Positions 1-11,515 of a stretch of DNA of 64,000 bases are shown piece after piece. The notes under the pieces are model-generated. The model made no database searches. It was not told the origin of the DNA and worked only from the letters and a program-made list of their open reading frames with translations. Origin of the DNA: Adiantum capillus-veneris (Eukaryota > Streptophyta > Polypodiopsida > Polypodiales > Pteridaceae); NCBI GenBank assembly GCA_014529385.2, contig CM043947.1, positions 96,816,036 to 96,880,035 on the forward strand, in the 5' to 3' direction. A program made the translations under genes and the position numbers. How positions within the stretch are numbered: position 1 is the first letter of the stretch; each line of letters starts with the position of its first letter.

Positions 1-3000
1 GGAGTATCAATCTCACTATTAACCTTACTCTTGCACAACATTTTTGAACCTAAACTGTGTGAAAAAACGGGTCCTGTTCTTGGCTTTTTTTCAATTTTTG
101 GCAACTATACCACTCTAAACTTCATGTTTGTGAGGTTTAGATGGCTAGAGGTTAGGCCTTCATAGTTCTCAACATGTTTTGATGCTTGTAGGGAGAACTA
201 AGTGTTAAAATTGAAAGTTATGACCAATTTACTAGAATTGCATAATCCTGCTTTTTGGCCAAAATTAGCACTTTTATGATTTTTTTGGTGTCTTTCTTGA
301 TATCCAAATTCAATTTTGATTGTGTAAGTGTAATGTATAACATAAAGCTAATCTTCCTTGAGTTTTGGGGGACCTAATATGCTATATAGCATAGTATATG
401 ATGATGGTTGAGTTTTTTGATTGCTGAAGAATACGATACATTTTAGAGTAGCAAGTATAACTTTCTCAATATTGCTAGTTTCTTAGGCCAATTGTGTGTA
501 TTTTGTAGGTAGTAACCATATCTAATCATAGACTACAAACTTGGCTAGATATTGAGTAGTTTCTATGGGTTTCTAGAGGTCATAATGTTAAACCCAGTTT
601 TTCCATGTTTGCTGTATTTAGCACTTTATCATTGCCCCCAAGGTTCCAATTCTAAGAGATCCATTATCCCTTTGACATGCTCCATGGCTCCTTTTCAATC
701 CAAAGGCCCAAAGGGAACCAAAAAAACATGTATATAGTATCTTTATTGAGCGTGACTATAGAAACTTTGATGATAGGTCCGCAGAATGGCAAAAATGCAA
801 CTTTTTTGTACCTATTTTTTTGCCCAAAACAAAATTAGTAAGGTAAAAGCAACCATATGTTTTGGTCACCAACCTATTGAAGTTAACGGGGCATTTTATC
901 TCATGTTCTACAAAAATCCCCACTCTTATTTATATGCAATCAACCGTAAGAAATTGCTGTTTTGGGAAAAATGCACTCGTCCATCAACTTTGGAGGCTTG
1001 TAGTGACCAAGTGATGAGAAAAATTACAAGTTTCTCATTTTTTCTATATGTAGTAGTTACTGAACTATAAGCTCATGAAAGGATTTTTCAAAACTGAGTG
1101 GATCTACTATGGTTTTGGAATTTTTTTCCCAAAACCCTGAAAGGACACTTTTATGTCCTGTTAGGTTACCATTCTAGTGTTAAGCACACTTTCAAATTGA
1201 AACTTCAAATACAACAATTTTACATTAGATGCGGGTTGAGAAGAGCCTGCCTCCATCGAAGCTGCTCCCTTAGGGTTCGACTTGTTAGAATCCTCAGTCA
1301 TGAGGCTGTATGATTTTTCTGACTAAGTGTTAAAGAAGCTCTCCTCTAAAATGGGTTGTAAAGGTGGCAGTGGTCTCTGATTCACACTTTCTTCCGTTGA
1401 GTGATTGCTTCCTTGGTCAAATATGATGGGATTCCTATTTTGGTACAATCTTCTTGATTGTAAATTCATGAAGAATTGGTATTGCAAAATCCAAACCGGG
1501 TTATCTCATTAGCTAGTTTGAATCCCCCGTTTGATCTTACTTGCTAGATCGTATCCTCTAGTACCTACAACCTGTCAAAATTTTCTTGATAGCTGTGAGC
1601 TTACAACCGTTCTTATTAGTTCTTCCTTTTAATCGAAAAAAATTAGCTAGATTTTTTAGTAGCACACAATTCCTCACACAAACCAACAATTTAGGTCCAA
1701 TTTCAATTTTGAAAGAACCACCCGAATATTGTGGACTAGCTCTTTGTGTGGTAAAATTTTGCTTCTATTTTGACTCAGAGGTACATGGATCACGATCCAT
1801 ATTTGGAAGCCAAATGTACTTTTCTTAGTACTTCCATGTTCAGCATGATTAGGAGGTCTTATGGTATCAAAATTTCCAAAAATAAACCTCTAGATTGGAA
1901 GCTAGATCAATTTTGTCACTTTGCCAGAGCTCCTACTAGTTTTGGGCTTTTGGGATAGTTTTTAACATCCAAATTCAATTTTGGAAGGACCACTAGACTC
2001 TCTGTGATGCCCCTAGCTATAGTGTCAGTTTGGTATCAAAATGTGTCAAGGGAACATGGATCGTGATCCATGTTCCGTACTGTCAGAATGCACTGAAACT
2101 TGACCCACAACTAGTCCTCGGCCTTCTGATGCTGTCTATATGGTTTTTGAATGTTTTGGAGTTTTTTAGATCATCCAAAGTCAGTTTTAGGGTTTGTTCT
2201 ACTGGTTTCTCCCTTGATCTAAATTTTTCCCCTTTTGCCCTCTTTTTGAACTTTTCTAATAAGGGTCCCTTGGGAGAAAGTGCTTCAAATGTTATCACTT
2301 TTCTCCTTGCCCATTATTAGCTCAAAATTCCAAAAAGATACATGGATTGCGATCCATGTTTGATAGGATTTTGGACTGATACTTTGTGAGTTTGTGACAC
2401 AAGGTCTGGTGATGCTCTTCCTCAAATATTTTTGGATTTGATCATTTTTTTTCCAAGTCACAAGAAAGATTCTGTGTCTGTTTTGCGGTTTTTGCAAACA
2501 ACTTCTTTTTTAGTATTTTGATCAAGTGTTTTCACTTTTTGTCTATGGCTTTTTTTGGAAAAGTTGTTGCCATAGTAATCAAGAGTGCACTGATCAAATC
2601 TCACTGTCAGATGTCTACCTGGAACATGGATCGCGATCCATGTTGGGAAGCATCTCGTCATGATTTTTGGTTCTGTTGGTTGCCTGCTTCTAGTTGATCC
2701 CAATTCTCTCCCCTTTTTGAATTTGGACAAGTAAAAGTACAATTTTTCCTTATTTTCCTCAGTTCCCAAGGTTTTGCTCTGCTCAACCCAATTTCTTGAT
2801 TTTAGTGATCTTTAGAACTCTTTTTTTTACCAAACTCAAGGTTCTGATGCCAAAGAGCCTGTTCTAAGCAAGGGAAATAATTTTAGTACATTTTGCTAAA
2901 AAGATACATGGATCGCGATCCATGTTGGACAGGCAAATTGGAAATTTTTTGCACAGTCTGTAGTTAGTAAGTGTTTTTATCCCCTTTTTGAAGGTTTTGC

Positions 3001-3459
3001 TAGGTTTGGTTCAGTTTTGAAGCTCTGACCATCAATTTTTCAACTTTTCAGAGTTATGGTCTTCAACACCAAAATAAGGTTTTTGACAGTTTTTTACTTG
3101 ATCCTTTTGGCCCCAAATGATGGTGTAATTTGTTTCCTAACCTACTCCTATAAACTAAAATAAATATGCAAACATAAATGAACTTAACAGTACAAAAATG
3201 ACAACGAAGTGTGTGGTGGAACAGTCTATTCCAAGCATGGAAAAATCAAAGAAAGAAATACTATCTTGTACTTCACTCACAACTTTCTTTTTTAAGGAGT
3301 AGCATTGGCTAGTCTCGGACTCCAGTCTCTACCAAGCACTAAACCTACGTCTAGCTGCTTCAATGTCTATGTGTAAGCGGAATGAGTGTCAAAAGCTTTG
3401 AATTTTTTATTTTTTATTTTTATTTTACACTAAGTCACTCACCACCTAAGGTTCGGTTT
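1..3459 (-). mobile_element. Leader/internal region of a minus-strand LTR element (no gag or pol seen)
   Basis: This AT-rich stretch lies downstream, on the minus strand, of a tRNA-Asp primer binding site at 3460-3476, so it should be the internal region of an LTR element whose 5' LTR begins at 3478. No reading frame longer than about 100 codons resembles gag, protease or polymerase, so at least 3.4 kb is non-coding leader or a non-autonomous body. Seen in it: five palindromes spaced about 280 bp apart (1785-2925), and a perfect 16-bp palindrome TATGCTATATAGCATA at 378-393. Short phrases recur (for example CCAAATTCAATTTT near 307 and 1970), as expected of old tandem duplication. The element continues left of the window. 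Confidence 0.5.
1785..2925. repeat. Periodic palindrome array, about 282-bp spacing
   Basis: A palindrome with core ATGGATCGCGATCCAT occurs at 1785-1800 (one variant base, CACG centre), 2051-2076 (26 bp, near perfect), 2339-2360 (TTGC centre), 2623-2644 (22 bp, perfect) and 2906-2925 (20 bp, perfect). Centre-to-centre distances are about 271, 286, 284 and 282 bp. The sequence between copies is largely diverged, with only short shared phrases such as CCCCTTTTTGAA, so the palindrome is far better kept than its surroundings. A degraded copy lies in the LTR at 3806-3825. It is probably the remnant of a tandem array of ~280-bp units; its function is unknown. Confidence 0.8.
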
Positions 3460-3476
3460 CCCCGGCAACGGCGCCA
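3460..3476 (-). other. Primer binding site, tRNA-Asp type
   Basis: On the minus strand this reads TGGCGCCGTTGCCGGGG, complementary to the 3' end of plant tRNA-Asp. It is a common primer site of plant gypsy elements of the Tat/Athila kind. It lies one base from the LTR terminus at 3478, so the element runs toward lower coordinates. Confidence 0.85.
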
Positions 3477-3477
3477 A

Positions 3478-4265
3478 TGTTAGCGGGTCGCCGCGATGGA
3501 CGTTTGTAGCATAGATCTTTTGTACTAACATAATATCAATATGCAAGGAAGCGACTCAGGATGGGGCACGGAGACTTAATGAGAGTGTCGATCACACCAA
3601 AGTGAACTCAGAGGGCTACTCATTCTATGACAAAAGAAAATCAACCACTTACTAGTCAAAAAATCAGTATGCATCCAATCTCATCGCTCTAGGTCATCAC
3701 ACCTTTTCGGCATCCAAGCGAATTCGGAATGCAACGAAACTTAAGGAGAGGTATCACAGCACCTAGGAGCACAATCCTACCAAAGTCTGTCACCATCTAG
3801 AAAGGTACATAAATCACGATCCATCACAAAAAATGTGCAAAAAGCTGAAACATAACTACTCGAAAAGGTCCCCCTTAAGCATAGAAACACTTATCAATGG
3901 TCAAAACATCAAAAAACAACCATTTTAACCTTGGAATCAATGCATTTAGCTTGCAGGAAAAGAATTGTGAACCACATTGGAATTGAAAATGGTTATACTT
4001 ACATTGGAGAGCAAGCGACAAGGAACACAATGTGCTATTCAAAAATGAATTCTGATTACCAGTCTAGGAGAAAAGAGGATTACAATTTGTAGCAGCAAGA
4101 AGCTCTCATAGTGAACGTTTTTTTAAATCCATCAAGCTAATGATATCTTTTTAGTGCAAAACTAAGGGTTTTGACTTAAAGGTTAAGGGAGCTTTCCAAC
4201 GGCCATTCGGCCACTTACAAGGGGGTAGACTTAGAGAGTCTGAGAGGGTATGTCAAATTACATTA
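3478..4265 (-). repeat. 5' LTR of the tRNA-Asp-primed element (far boundary uncertain)
   Basis: The LTR terminus is placed at 3478: the plus strand begins TGTTAGCGGG immediately after the primer site, giving the CA-3' end on the minus strand. The other boundary is not visible because the partner LTR lies outside the window; 4265 is only an estimate, set where the next coding remnant begins. No clear TATA box was recognised. The first bases resemble the LTR end of K2 at 62207 (TGATAGCGGG), a hint that both belong to related families. Confidence 0.45.
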
Positions 4266-4468
4266 CAATTACAAATCATCATAAGCTGAATTACACGGCT
4301 TCTTTAGAAAAATTGAGTGAGTGTTTACGGGGTTTGGTGTGCATCTGCATGTGTCCACCAAACAATATGCCATGCAAACTGGTAAAAACAACTAAAGCTT
4401 CATCTGCATGGTTCAAGGGGTAATTCCTACGGGTTAGATGACCGATCACCAAGGCTTGAAACCCCAAC

Positions 4469-5415
4469 AGGGAGGGCATTGATATACTCTTTTGTTGATG
4501 AACGCTGAGAGAGAATGCCACATAAGAGTAGAACTCTGGAATATGGTACTAGGGAAACCTTGCTTGCAATACCGAACACGTACAAGCAAATAGACATTTT
4601 ACATGATGTCAATAGAACGCTCGAGAGTATGAGTCTCAAGCCAATGTCTAGCACTACATTCAATAGGGTTTGGAATACAGAGTTTGCTAATGTGACCTTG
4701 TCAAAAACAAGCGAGTTCTCCAAATGTGTTGTGTATAGTCCAATAAAGTCTCAATTAGAGTCAACAAAGTATGATGAGTTGATTGCATGTTTGAAGGATG
4801 AACGTAGAATTCACATGATGCAACCACAAAGCTATAGAAATGTGTATTACACATTGTGTAAGTCCTTGCAATTGCCAAAGGATAAGTATTTATGCATTAT
4901 ACATGATAAAGTGGACCAAAAAAGACAGAAATACCTAGATTGCATGTGAACTCAAAAGATTATACGAATGCATATCAACTACAGGTATCATTAACAGGTA
5001 TGATAACACATGGACATGGTCATGGGATGTATGGTCATTTCTCGCTTTATGGCCTTCAAATCCCAATGCTACAATTGGTTCCCTTGCATTATGCTTACAG
5101 AATTTGGAAAGAACAGATAACCATGGACTAGGAGATTTTTGCCATGATGGTATGCCACACAGCAATGTAGCATTATTCGATGCATTGAACTCAAGGATGG
5201 CTCTAGACCACCAAAACATGATGAGGCAAGAGCAGGAGAGGAATGCATCAACAATAACACCAACGTTGTCCATTGAAGGATGTAATGAAGAGATTTCTAA
5301 CTTGCAATCATCCCCCTCTCAAAGTAATGTAACACAAGTACTCAACAAAAAACTTATCTACATTCCCAACTCAAATAAAATTTTTCCAAATCAAATGGGA
5401 AATAGGAATCCATAG
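4469..5415 (+). pseudogene. Decayed fragment of an uncharacterised transposon-associated protein
   Basis: Three frames chain into one protein-like path: 4469-4949 (with an in-frame TGA before the Met at 4515), then about 4920-5055 in a second frame, then about 5063-5415 in a third. Visible landmarks are FSKCVVYSPIK, YLCIIHDKVDQ, a leucine-rich SLTGMITHGHGHGMYGH stretch and NATIGSLALCLQNLE. From memory, these match in order a large uncharacterised family in seed-free plants and algae (pattern CIIHDKMD, then LTGMIAHGHG) that looks like a recombinase or transposase relative. At least two frameshifts and one stop make it non-functional, and a catalytic region further downstream is missing. The family assignment rests on motif memory only. 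Confidence 0.5.
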
Positions 5416-5689
5416 GCATGGAAATTAGTCCCAAAGTTGTGGGATTTTTCCATTTCATCTAAAAGAATATTGTAGTGTTCTTAGCGAATGGGGTTGATTG
5501 TCCTTAGATTGTATAGATCCTTGGTCACTCCAATATGGTTGCACTTCAAGATTCATTTGAGATCTAGTCCTAATTTTCTCTATTGGTGGAAGAAACACTC
5601 CTTTCCATCATTGGTCTGGTTTACTCTTCTGCTTCGCTCACTCGCTTCATTGGACTCTTGGACTTCTTTCCATAATTCATCAAGACCAT

Positions 5690-7833
5690 CTATTTCTTTA
5701 CAACCCTATAATATAGCTAGGCTAAATCCCTTGGAAGAGTTATCCATGGTATTCAGCACTATCCTTGGTTCTAATGTTTGGTCCTTGAGATTTGGTATGT
5801 GCTTGTGACTAGAATCTGGCTCTATTTGTTCCTGGTTTAGTGGGATTACTTGTGTCAGTGGGACAAGGATCACATTCTCAGGTTTTCCAGCTTGTGGTTC
5901 TAGTAAATCTCGGGCTATTTTAATCATTATTTGTCACATTTCAAGCCTTCTCTTTTCTAGTTCCGCATATGGATCTGTCATCCACCTATATTCTTGGGTT
6001 TGGCTATTTTTGAGTCGTGTTTCACAGGCTTTTAGGAGGGCATCTAATGGCTCATTAACCTTCTTGACCAATATTGATCCTCATGAACTAGCACTTCTTG
6101 GCTCACTTTTTATTGATGTTTCTTCTGGAGGTTGAGACATCTTCTTAAGAGAAGATGCAACCCTTTCCTCATGTTTGCTTATCTTCTCTTTAGCTTGGGT
6201 AAGCTCTTCAACTAGGTATTTTTTCTTTCGTTCCCTTCATGCTTTTATCCTAGCCTTTCTAGTTTTCCAACTATTTTGTTTGATCTTGGTTTTTTTAGTA
6301 GGTACATCGGGGTTTGATTCACCCATCCCTGGACTCTCATTGGTTTCCGTTTTCTTTGTCTCTAGCTTCTCCTAAACTTCCTTTTAAGTTTGTGCTCTTG
6401 TAACTACCTAAACTGGTATGGTGTTTTCATTCTCCTAACTATTAGGTAGTTGAACGATTCTTCAGACATTTGTTGTGATCTTTTTTACTCTGTTTGGGTT
6501 TTTTGATATTCAGTGGTCAAGTGAATGATGCCAAAGTCAAGACAATAGGATTTTACTTGAGTGGTATTTGTTTGAGGACATTGTTTGACCAAGTGGTTGT
6601 CATAGCTTCTGTGACAATCTATCTCTACTTGAGGGGCTTCATCTTGCATTTCCTCTCGGTTGTAAATAGGCTCTGACCTAGCTAAGCTGCTATTCACAAT
6701 GAGCCACAATGTCCTTTCATCCATCTCATACCTTCTTTATTCAAGTCAAAGCGCAGGAGGTGGAGGTTGGAACGGCCTCACCACTCCATGTGTTTCTCTC
6801 ATCTTCTGTAGCTTTGAAGGACAATACCCGCTTTGGTTGTTATAATACATTGTAGTTGGTATTGCTGTTTTAGCATTGCTATTTGTATCACTTATGCCGC
6901 TTTATGCACTGATTCACCCTCTTTCTATTTGAATCTATGAATTTGTGAGACTGTGTTGTGAGCTATGCTTTTTGCGAGCATTCTTCAATGAATTCCTCAA
7001 ACAACTCCTCTAGAGTCTCAAACTCGCATCTTTCCATTGAGTTGAACCATGTAGCCGCATCATCTTCCAGAGTCAACCCAAATCTTGCAAACTGTGTCAC
7101 AAAATCCAAAACTTCCTCTTCTCTAATTACTCTTCTGAAAGCCACTACATTATCTCATGGATCTTTATCTCTGGAGTATTTCTTGTTGACCCATTTCTGG
7201 ACCTGAGATGGTCTAACTCGCTGATTGTGTACAAGTCTAACCATAGACTCTCCCAATCCTTCTCTCTTTCTAAGACTTCTACTATGCTTAGGTTCTTCTT
7301 CAAAGGGATTGGTCATTCTCTTGGAGATTGGTCCATTAGGGAGATTCACTTCAGGAGGCATGCCTGCTATCTCTGTGATCATTTCATCTTGTTATCTCTC
7401 TAGGAGGGAATCTATGTGGCTCCCTTTTTGGAATTCTCGTGTTTGGTGGAGATATTTGTGGTCATTCATTGACCAAATATCCACCTATTTCTAACGCAGT
7501 CTGTCGATTTGTGCTTTCTAAAACTCTATATTCTCGTCCATACTTGTCAACAACTATAGATTTCCATTGACAGTCGACTCCATATATATAGACCTATAAG
7601 AGCTTGTGATCGATCAGCTCTTCTTGGTTTAACTATGAGCATCTATAAAGGTTGATCTCACTATCGTCAATGTATCTATATTGTCCTTCACTCTCATGAT
7701 CTATCATCCAAACTCTCTCAAAAAATTTGGTCTTTATCAACTGCAAGTTTGGAAGATCCAATATGGGTGGATGCTGCCCTACTATTGGAATCCCAAAGCC
7801 TGTGTAAGCTGAGTTTGAATCTAAAGTAGACAT
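5690..7833 (-). pseudogene. Decayed Ty3/gypsy gag
   Basis: Reading minus, an N-terminal segment (7833-7633) is followed by a gag core at 7382-6963, one frame broken by a TGA near 7155. It contains FARFGLTLEDDAATWFNSM, the retrotransposon gag signature, ending EEFIEECSQKA. Further on (6724-6485) two worn zinc-knuckle-like motifs appear: CHRSYDNHLVKQCP and YCLDFGIIHLTTEYQ, where a Cys or Gly of each knuckle has been lost. 5927-5706 continues in a similar style. No protease or RT follows toward 5450, so the pol part is missing. It is probably the 5' part of another minus-strand element. The stretch 5416-5690 shows nothing else. Confidence 0.65.
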
Positions 7834-8880
7834 GATTTTTGGTCTTAAAAAATCTAGCTTGATGTAAAAAGACTTATTCCAATGTGTTCAAGTGATTTGG
7901 TTATACCTCTCTCAAATTGTCACTTTTAGACATCCCTAACTTTCGGATGCATTTTGAGGCCTTAAACGACGTTTTCCAAACGATGGCGGTTGTAGAGATA
8001 CTCCGGAGCTTTGCTTTGATAAAAAAAGTTTTTAAATCTGATATCAAGAGCTCAAGTTATGGTCAAAACAATCAATGTGTGCTTGGAGACTTCATAAATG
8101 TACGATGTCCACTGACTCAGAATTGCTCCAAACTTTAATTGTAGACTCTCCTTGATGTACTCTAACCACTCCATGTCTCAGTTTGTGATTTTGACACTTT
8201 TAGACAGGTCTATCACTCCTTTTTTGTGTTTGGTTGCTTGCAACTTCTTGGGGAGGTTAGCTAAGCCAAAAGTGATCCAAATTGAATGAAATTTGGTCCC
8301 TAGGTCTATTTTGTGATGGGAACCACTTGTAAGATTTCATATGTAAGTTTTGACCTCTAGATTGGCACTTGAATTATCATACGTGTATGATGTGTTTTCT
8401 CGCAAAATGAAGTGAGTTTTATTCGAAATCTCTCAGCAACTTTTAGAATTCAATTTCAACACTTTTTGTGCAAGTTATGGACAATACAAGCATGAATCTT
8501 GCCCAATTTCTATCTTTTGGCACTTTTTAGCCCGCTAGGGGCTTCTTTTATGCTCTAGGACACTAAGGTATACTTAGATGTCTGATTCAACCCAGATCTA
8601 GTCTCTAAGACATCATATGCGTATTATGTCTTTTGGCTCATATTTCTCTTTTTCTTTTATCCTAGGTTCTTCTTAATGTGTACACCAAGAATATGTGCTC
8701 ACAAAAAAAAATTGCATGTCAAAATTGCTCAAAATCACTATTTTTCACCTTTGTCTTCTTGGATTTACAAAAATCTTCTTAAATTCAAAGATATGTGTCC
8801 AAATGAGATGAGATTTTGCAAACAAGATTAGCACATCATTCAAGATATATGTCCAAATGAGATTTTGGTATGAAAATTGA
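7834..8880 (-). mobile_element. Leader upstream of the decayed gag, with spaced palindromes
   Basis: There is no coding signal. Imperfect palindromes occur near 8093-8109 (CATAAATGTACGATG), 8377-8393 (ATCATACGTGTATGAT) and 8613-8633 (CATATGCGTATTATG). Their spacing, about 288 and 237 bp, resembles that of the palindromes at 1785-2925, though the core sequence differs. A short direct repeat (AAGATATGTGTCCAAATGAG, with a variant copy) lies at about 8779-8865. No primer binding site was recognised. Confidence 0.4.
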
Positions 8881-8991
8881 GTTATGTCGTACTGTTGACC
8901 CATTGGTCAACAGAGAGGAGTTTGAATTCTATTTTTAAAAAAGAAGTTAAACTTAATTTGACTAAAGTACTACTCTGTGTGTCTGTGTATG

Positions 8992-9015
8992 TACATGTAT
9001 ACATACATACTTGCA

Positions 9016-9051
<36 letters not shown>

Positions 9052-9073
9052 TGTATATGTATATATATATATG

Positions 9074-9113
<40 letters not shown>

Positions 9114-9136
9114 TAGATAGATACATACATACATAC
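8992..9136. repeat. CATA/TA/GATA microsatellite
   Basis: Runs of (CATA)n, (TA)n and a short (GATA)n follow one another. All apparent reading frames here (Tyr-Ile or Met-Cys-Val repeats) are low-complexity artefacts. Confidence 0.95.
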
Positions 9137-10615
9137 TCAGATGGATATATACATGTATACATAAACACATACATTAATACATTTATAGATTTATATATAC
9201 AAATTTACATTGTTTCCTCTTGTTGTGAACATAAACATGGAGTATCCTACGGTTCCTGAAAATAAGAGACCTTCAGATTTCATGAGGAGTCATGGGTGGA
9301 TCAACTTTCAATGGGAGATGCGATTACAGATAGCATTCCTACAAAAAAAAGTATGTCAATTTACAATTTGAATTTAAAATTTACTACTTATATGTATTCA
9401 CCTATAATGTAGCTTTAATATCATTTTATTTTCAATGGGTGCAAGTTAGGAGGCAACACATGCTAGGGTTGTGTGCGGCCACATGTTGGTGCAACCAAAG
9501 TTGGTCCAAGGTGGAAAGTGGTCTATGCCAAGCAAAGGCTGCAGGCAGGTGCAATGTAGAAGGCTAGGGCAGGTACCAAGGTCCTGGGCAGTCAAAGGGT
9601 AGTGGGAATGTATGTCTTAAGTGGTTTTTTAGGCCAAAAGATGTAAAGGATGGCCCAGATGGGATGAGAGATCAAGGTGTCTGAAGTGTTGATTCAATGA
9701 TCTAGAATGTAGTGTTCAATGTGCTCTACAATCCAGTCCAAACGGCTCATCAAACAGAGTCTTGGTGCTCAAGAAATTGAAGTACAAAGTTAGAAGGTTT
9801 AGCAGATCCCCGAAGGGAAGGGTAGCTGGGGACAGGTGGCCTAGGTAGGTGTCAGCAAATACATGTGTGAGTTGTGGAGCATGCCTGTCTTTGCGGATTG
9901 TAAATCAGAGCTCGAGATAGCAAGTTATGGTCGTTTAAGGTTTTGTCAGGGGCGGGGTTTGTGTCCACTTGACTGCGTGGAAAGCTATGCCATCTGACAG
10001 TTTTTGAGCCTTGACAGGGTTCTAGAGGGCATCATGCATCGAGTAGAGTCAACAAGGACTAGCCGTGCCTCAATCAGAGCCTGGACCAGAGAAATATTTT
10101 AGGTTGAAGTCGATGTTCGTTCCCGACGTCCTGGTGCCAGTTTAGTTTTCAGCAATCTAGGTGACCTGGGTTCGCGGCCTTGGGGATCTTGGCATACGAC
10201 GGGGATCGGCAAGTTTTGGAGTCCAAATTTTCAGCTTCATGTAGCATTTCAGGGCTTGGGAATTCGATCTTGGAGCAAGGTACAACAAGCCTTCAAAAGG
10301 AGGGGGGGGGGGGGATTTATACCTTCAAAGGGGTTTATGGATGGAATTTCAAGGGCCTTGGGAGGCTTGGCCCCCGTGGTGCCCCCACGTATCATGGGCT
10401 TGTCCCACATGCGCATAAAATTCTCCAAAAAATGGGGTATAAGAACAAGGTGGGAGAGTGGATAGGAATGTCGAGCTAGGGAGTGAAATCTCCCTTCTCA
10501 TAGCTATGGCAAGGTTTGTCGGTAGCGCTCCAGGCACTGCGTGCGCGGGCCTAACTGCGCAGTGAGAGGTGTAGGTGGTAGTGCCCTCTACTGATGGAGG
10601 GCATTGGTAGTGGAA
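9137..10615. other. Unassigned stretch, GC richer, possibly LTR/leader of the following plus-strand element
   Basis: No gene is supported. An exon-like piece at 9236-9345 begins with Met, reads MEYPTVPENKRPSDFMRSHG and onward, and ends at a GT; I do not recognise it. A G13 run lies at 10302-10314. Base composition changes near 9430 from AT-rich to GC-rich, suggesting a junction. The GC-rich part, 9430-10615, precedes a gag remnant and could be its LTR and leader, but no LTR terminus or primer site was identified. Confidence 0.4.
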
Positions 10616-10619
10616 GCGA

Positions 10620-11515
10620 GTGATGGCTTGTCTATGGTATGAAGCTTTGGAAGGCGAGCCAAGACAAGCGTGGCCGGCTCTATGGGCGAGGTTTCTTCAC
10701 GACTTTCGCAAGGAGGCATCCCCAGTCAAGATGGATGCGAACTGAAGGCGCTTAAACAAGATGTAAGTTAAGAGTTCAATCTATTTTTGGGTCATTTTGA
10801 AGAGTGCTGGGTAGAATTAGCGACAGCCATGCAATTGGATAATGGAGACTACTTTAAGCTGAACAATCTCATGCGTGTCTACACCCTAAAGTGAGAGAGA
10901 AAGTCAATTTTGAGAGTCCAAAAAATTACAATGGTGCTGTAGCAATTGCACGGTCGAAGAGCAGAAAGATAAAGAAGAAGATAGAGCAGGGTGTGTTGGG
11001 CTACGAGACGATGGTCCCCCCTTCAACTGCAGAGTCGAAGGGAGGCTATGCATGACGAAAATCATGGAAATCGAGGTGTAGCTGTTGTGCCGCAAAATTG
11101 GGTACGCTTAGTGCAGGATTTATCTGAGCAAATGCAGGACTTGCGGCTCAGCGTGATGGATAGAGGACAGTCGAGAGGATCAAGGGGTAGGGCAAGGCCA
11201 CTGCCAGGTAGATGCTACAATTGTAGAGAAGAGGGGCACTATGCACCCGATTGTCCTCAGCCACAAAGAGAGAGAGGAGGCATTTACCCATTGTTTGGTA
11301 GAGGTCAAGGTCAAGGGAAGTTCAATGGTCCAAGAGAGCAAGTAGTGGAGAATCCTGTGCAGCCAGCTCCACCAAACGGAGGCGAGGTCCAAAGAGAGTT
11401 ATGTTTAACTGTGTGCGTCCTATCCAAACCTATTTGCGATGGAGTACAAGCATTTACATGGTGCAAGAGGGGTACAACACAAGATTGTTCTCAAGGAGGG
11501 ACATAGGCCTAAAGC
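10620..11515 (+). pseudogene. Decayed gypsy gag with zinc knuckle
   Basis: Around 10620-10900 a frame reads LWYEALEGEPRQAWPALWA and FLHDFRKEA, the typical Trp-Tyr gag core, then breaks at stops. The better-kept part, 11040-11506, contains the CCHC zinc knuckle CYNCREEGHYAPDCP within Arg/Gly-rich sequence, the nucleic-acid binding part of gag. Its polymerase (next entry) closely resembles that of K2 at 57-60 kb, so this is an older plus-strand relative of K2. Only about 100 bp separate the knuckle-containing ORF from the RT region, so the protease domain has been deleted. Confidence 0.7.

Noticed and set aside
1785-2925. Evenly spaced repeats that might suggest a CRISPR array
   Set aside because: The spacers are ~260 bp and the repeats are palindromes in a plant retroelement leader; there are no cas genes and the unit size is wrong.
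8882-9174. Several 60-80 codon frames on both strands rich in Tyr-Ile or Met-Cys-Val
   Set aside because: They are translations of the CATA/TA microsatellite.
9236-9345. Exon-like frame starting MEYPTVPENKRPSDF and ending at a GT
   Set aside because: No partner exon or recognised family nearby, so not called a gene.
10180-10479. 99-codon plus frame
   Set aside because: Low-complexity Gly stretch from a G run, no motif, overlapped by equally long frames.
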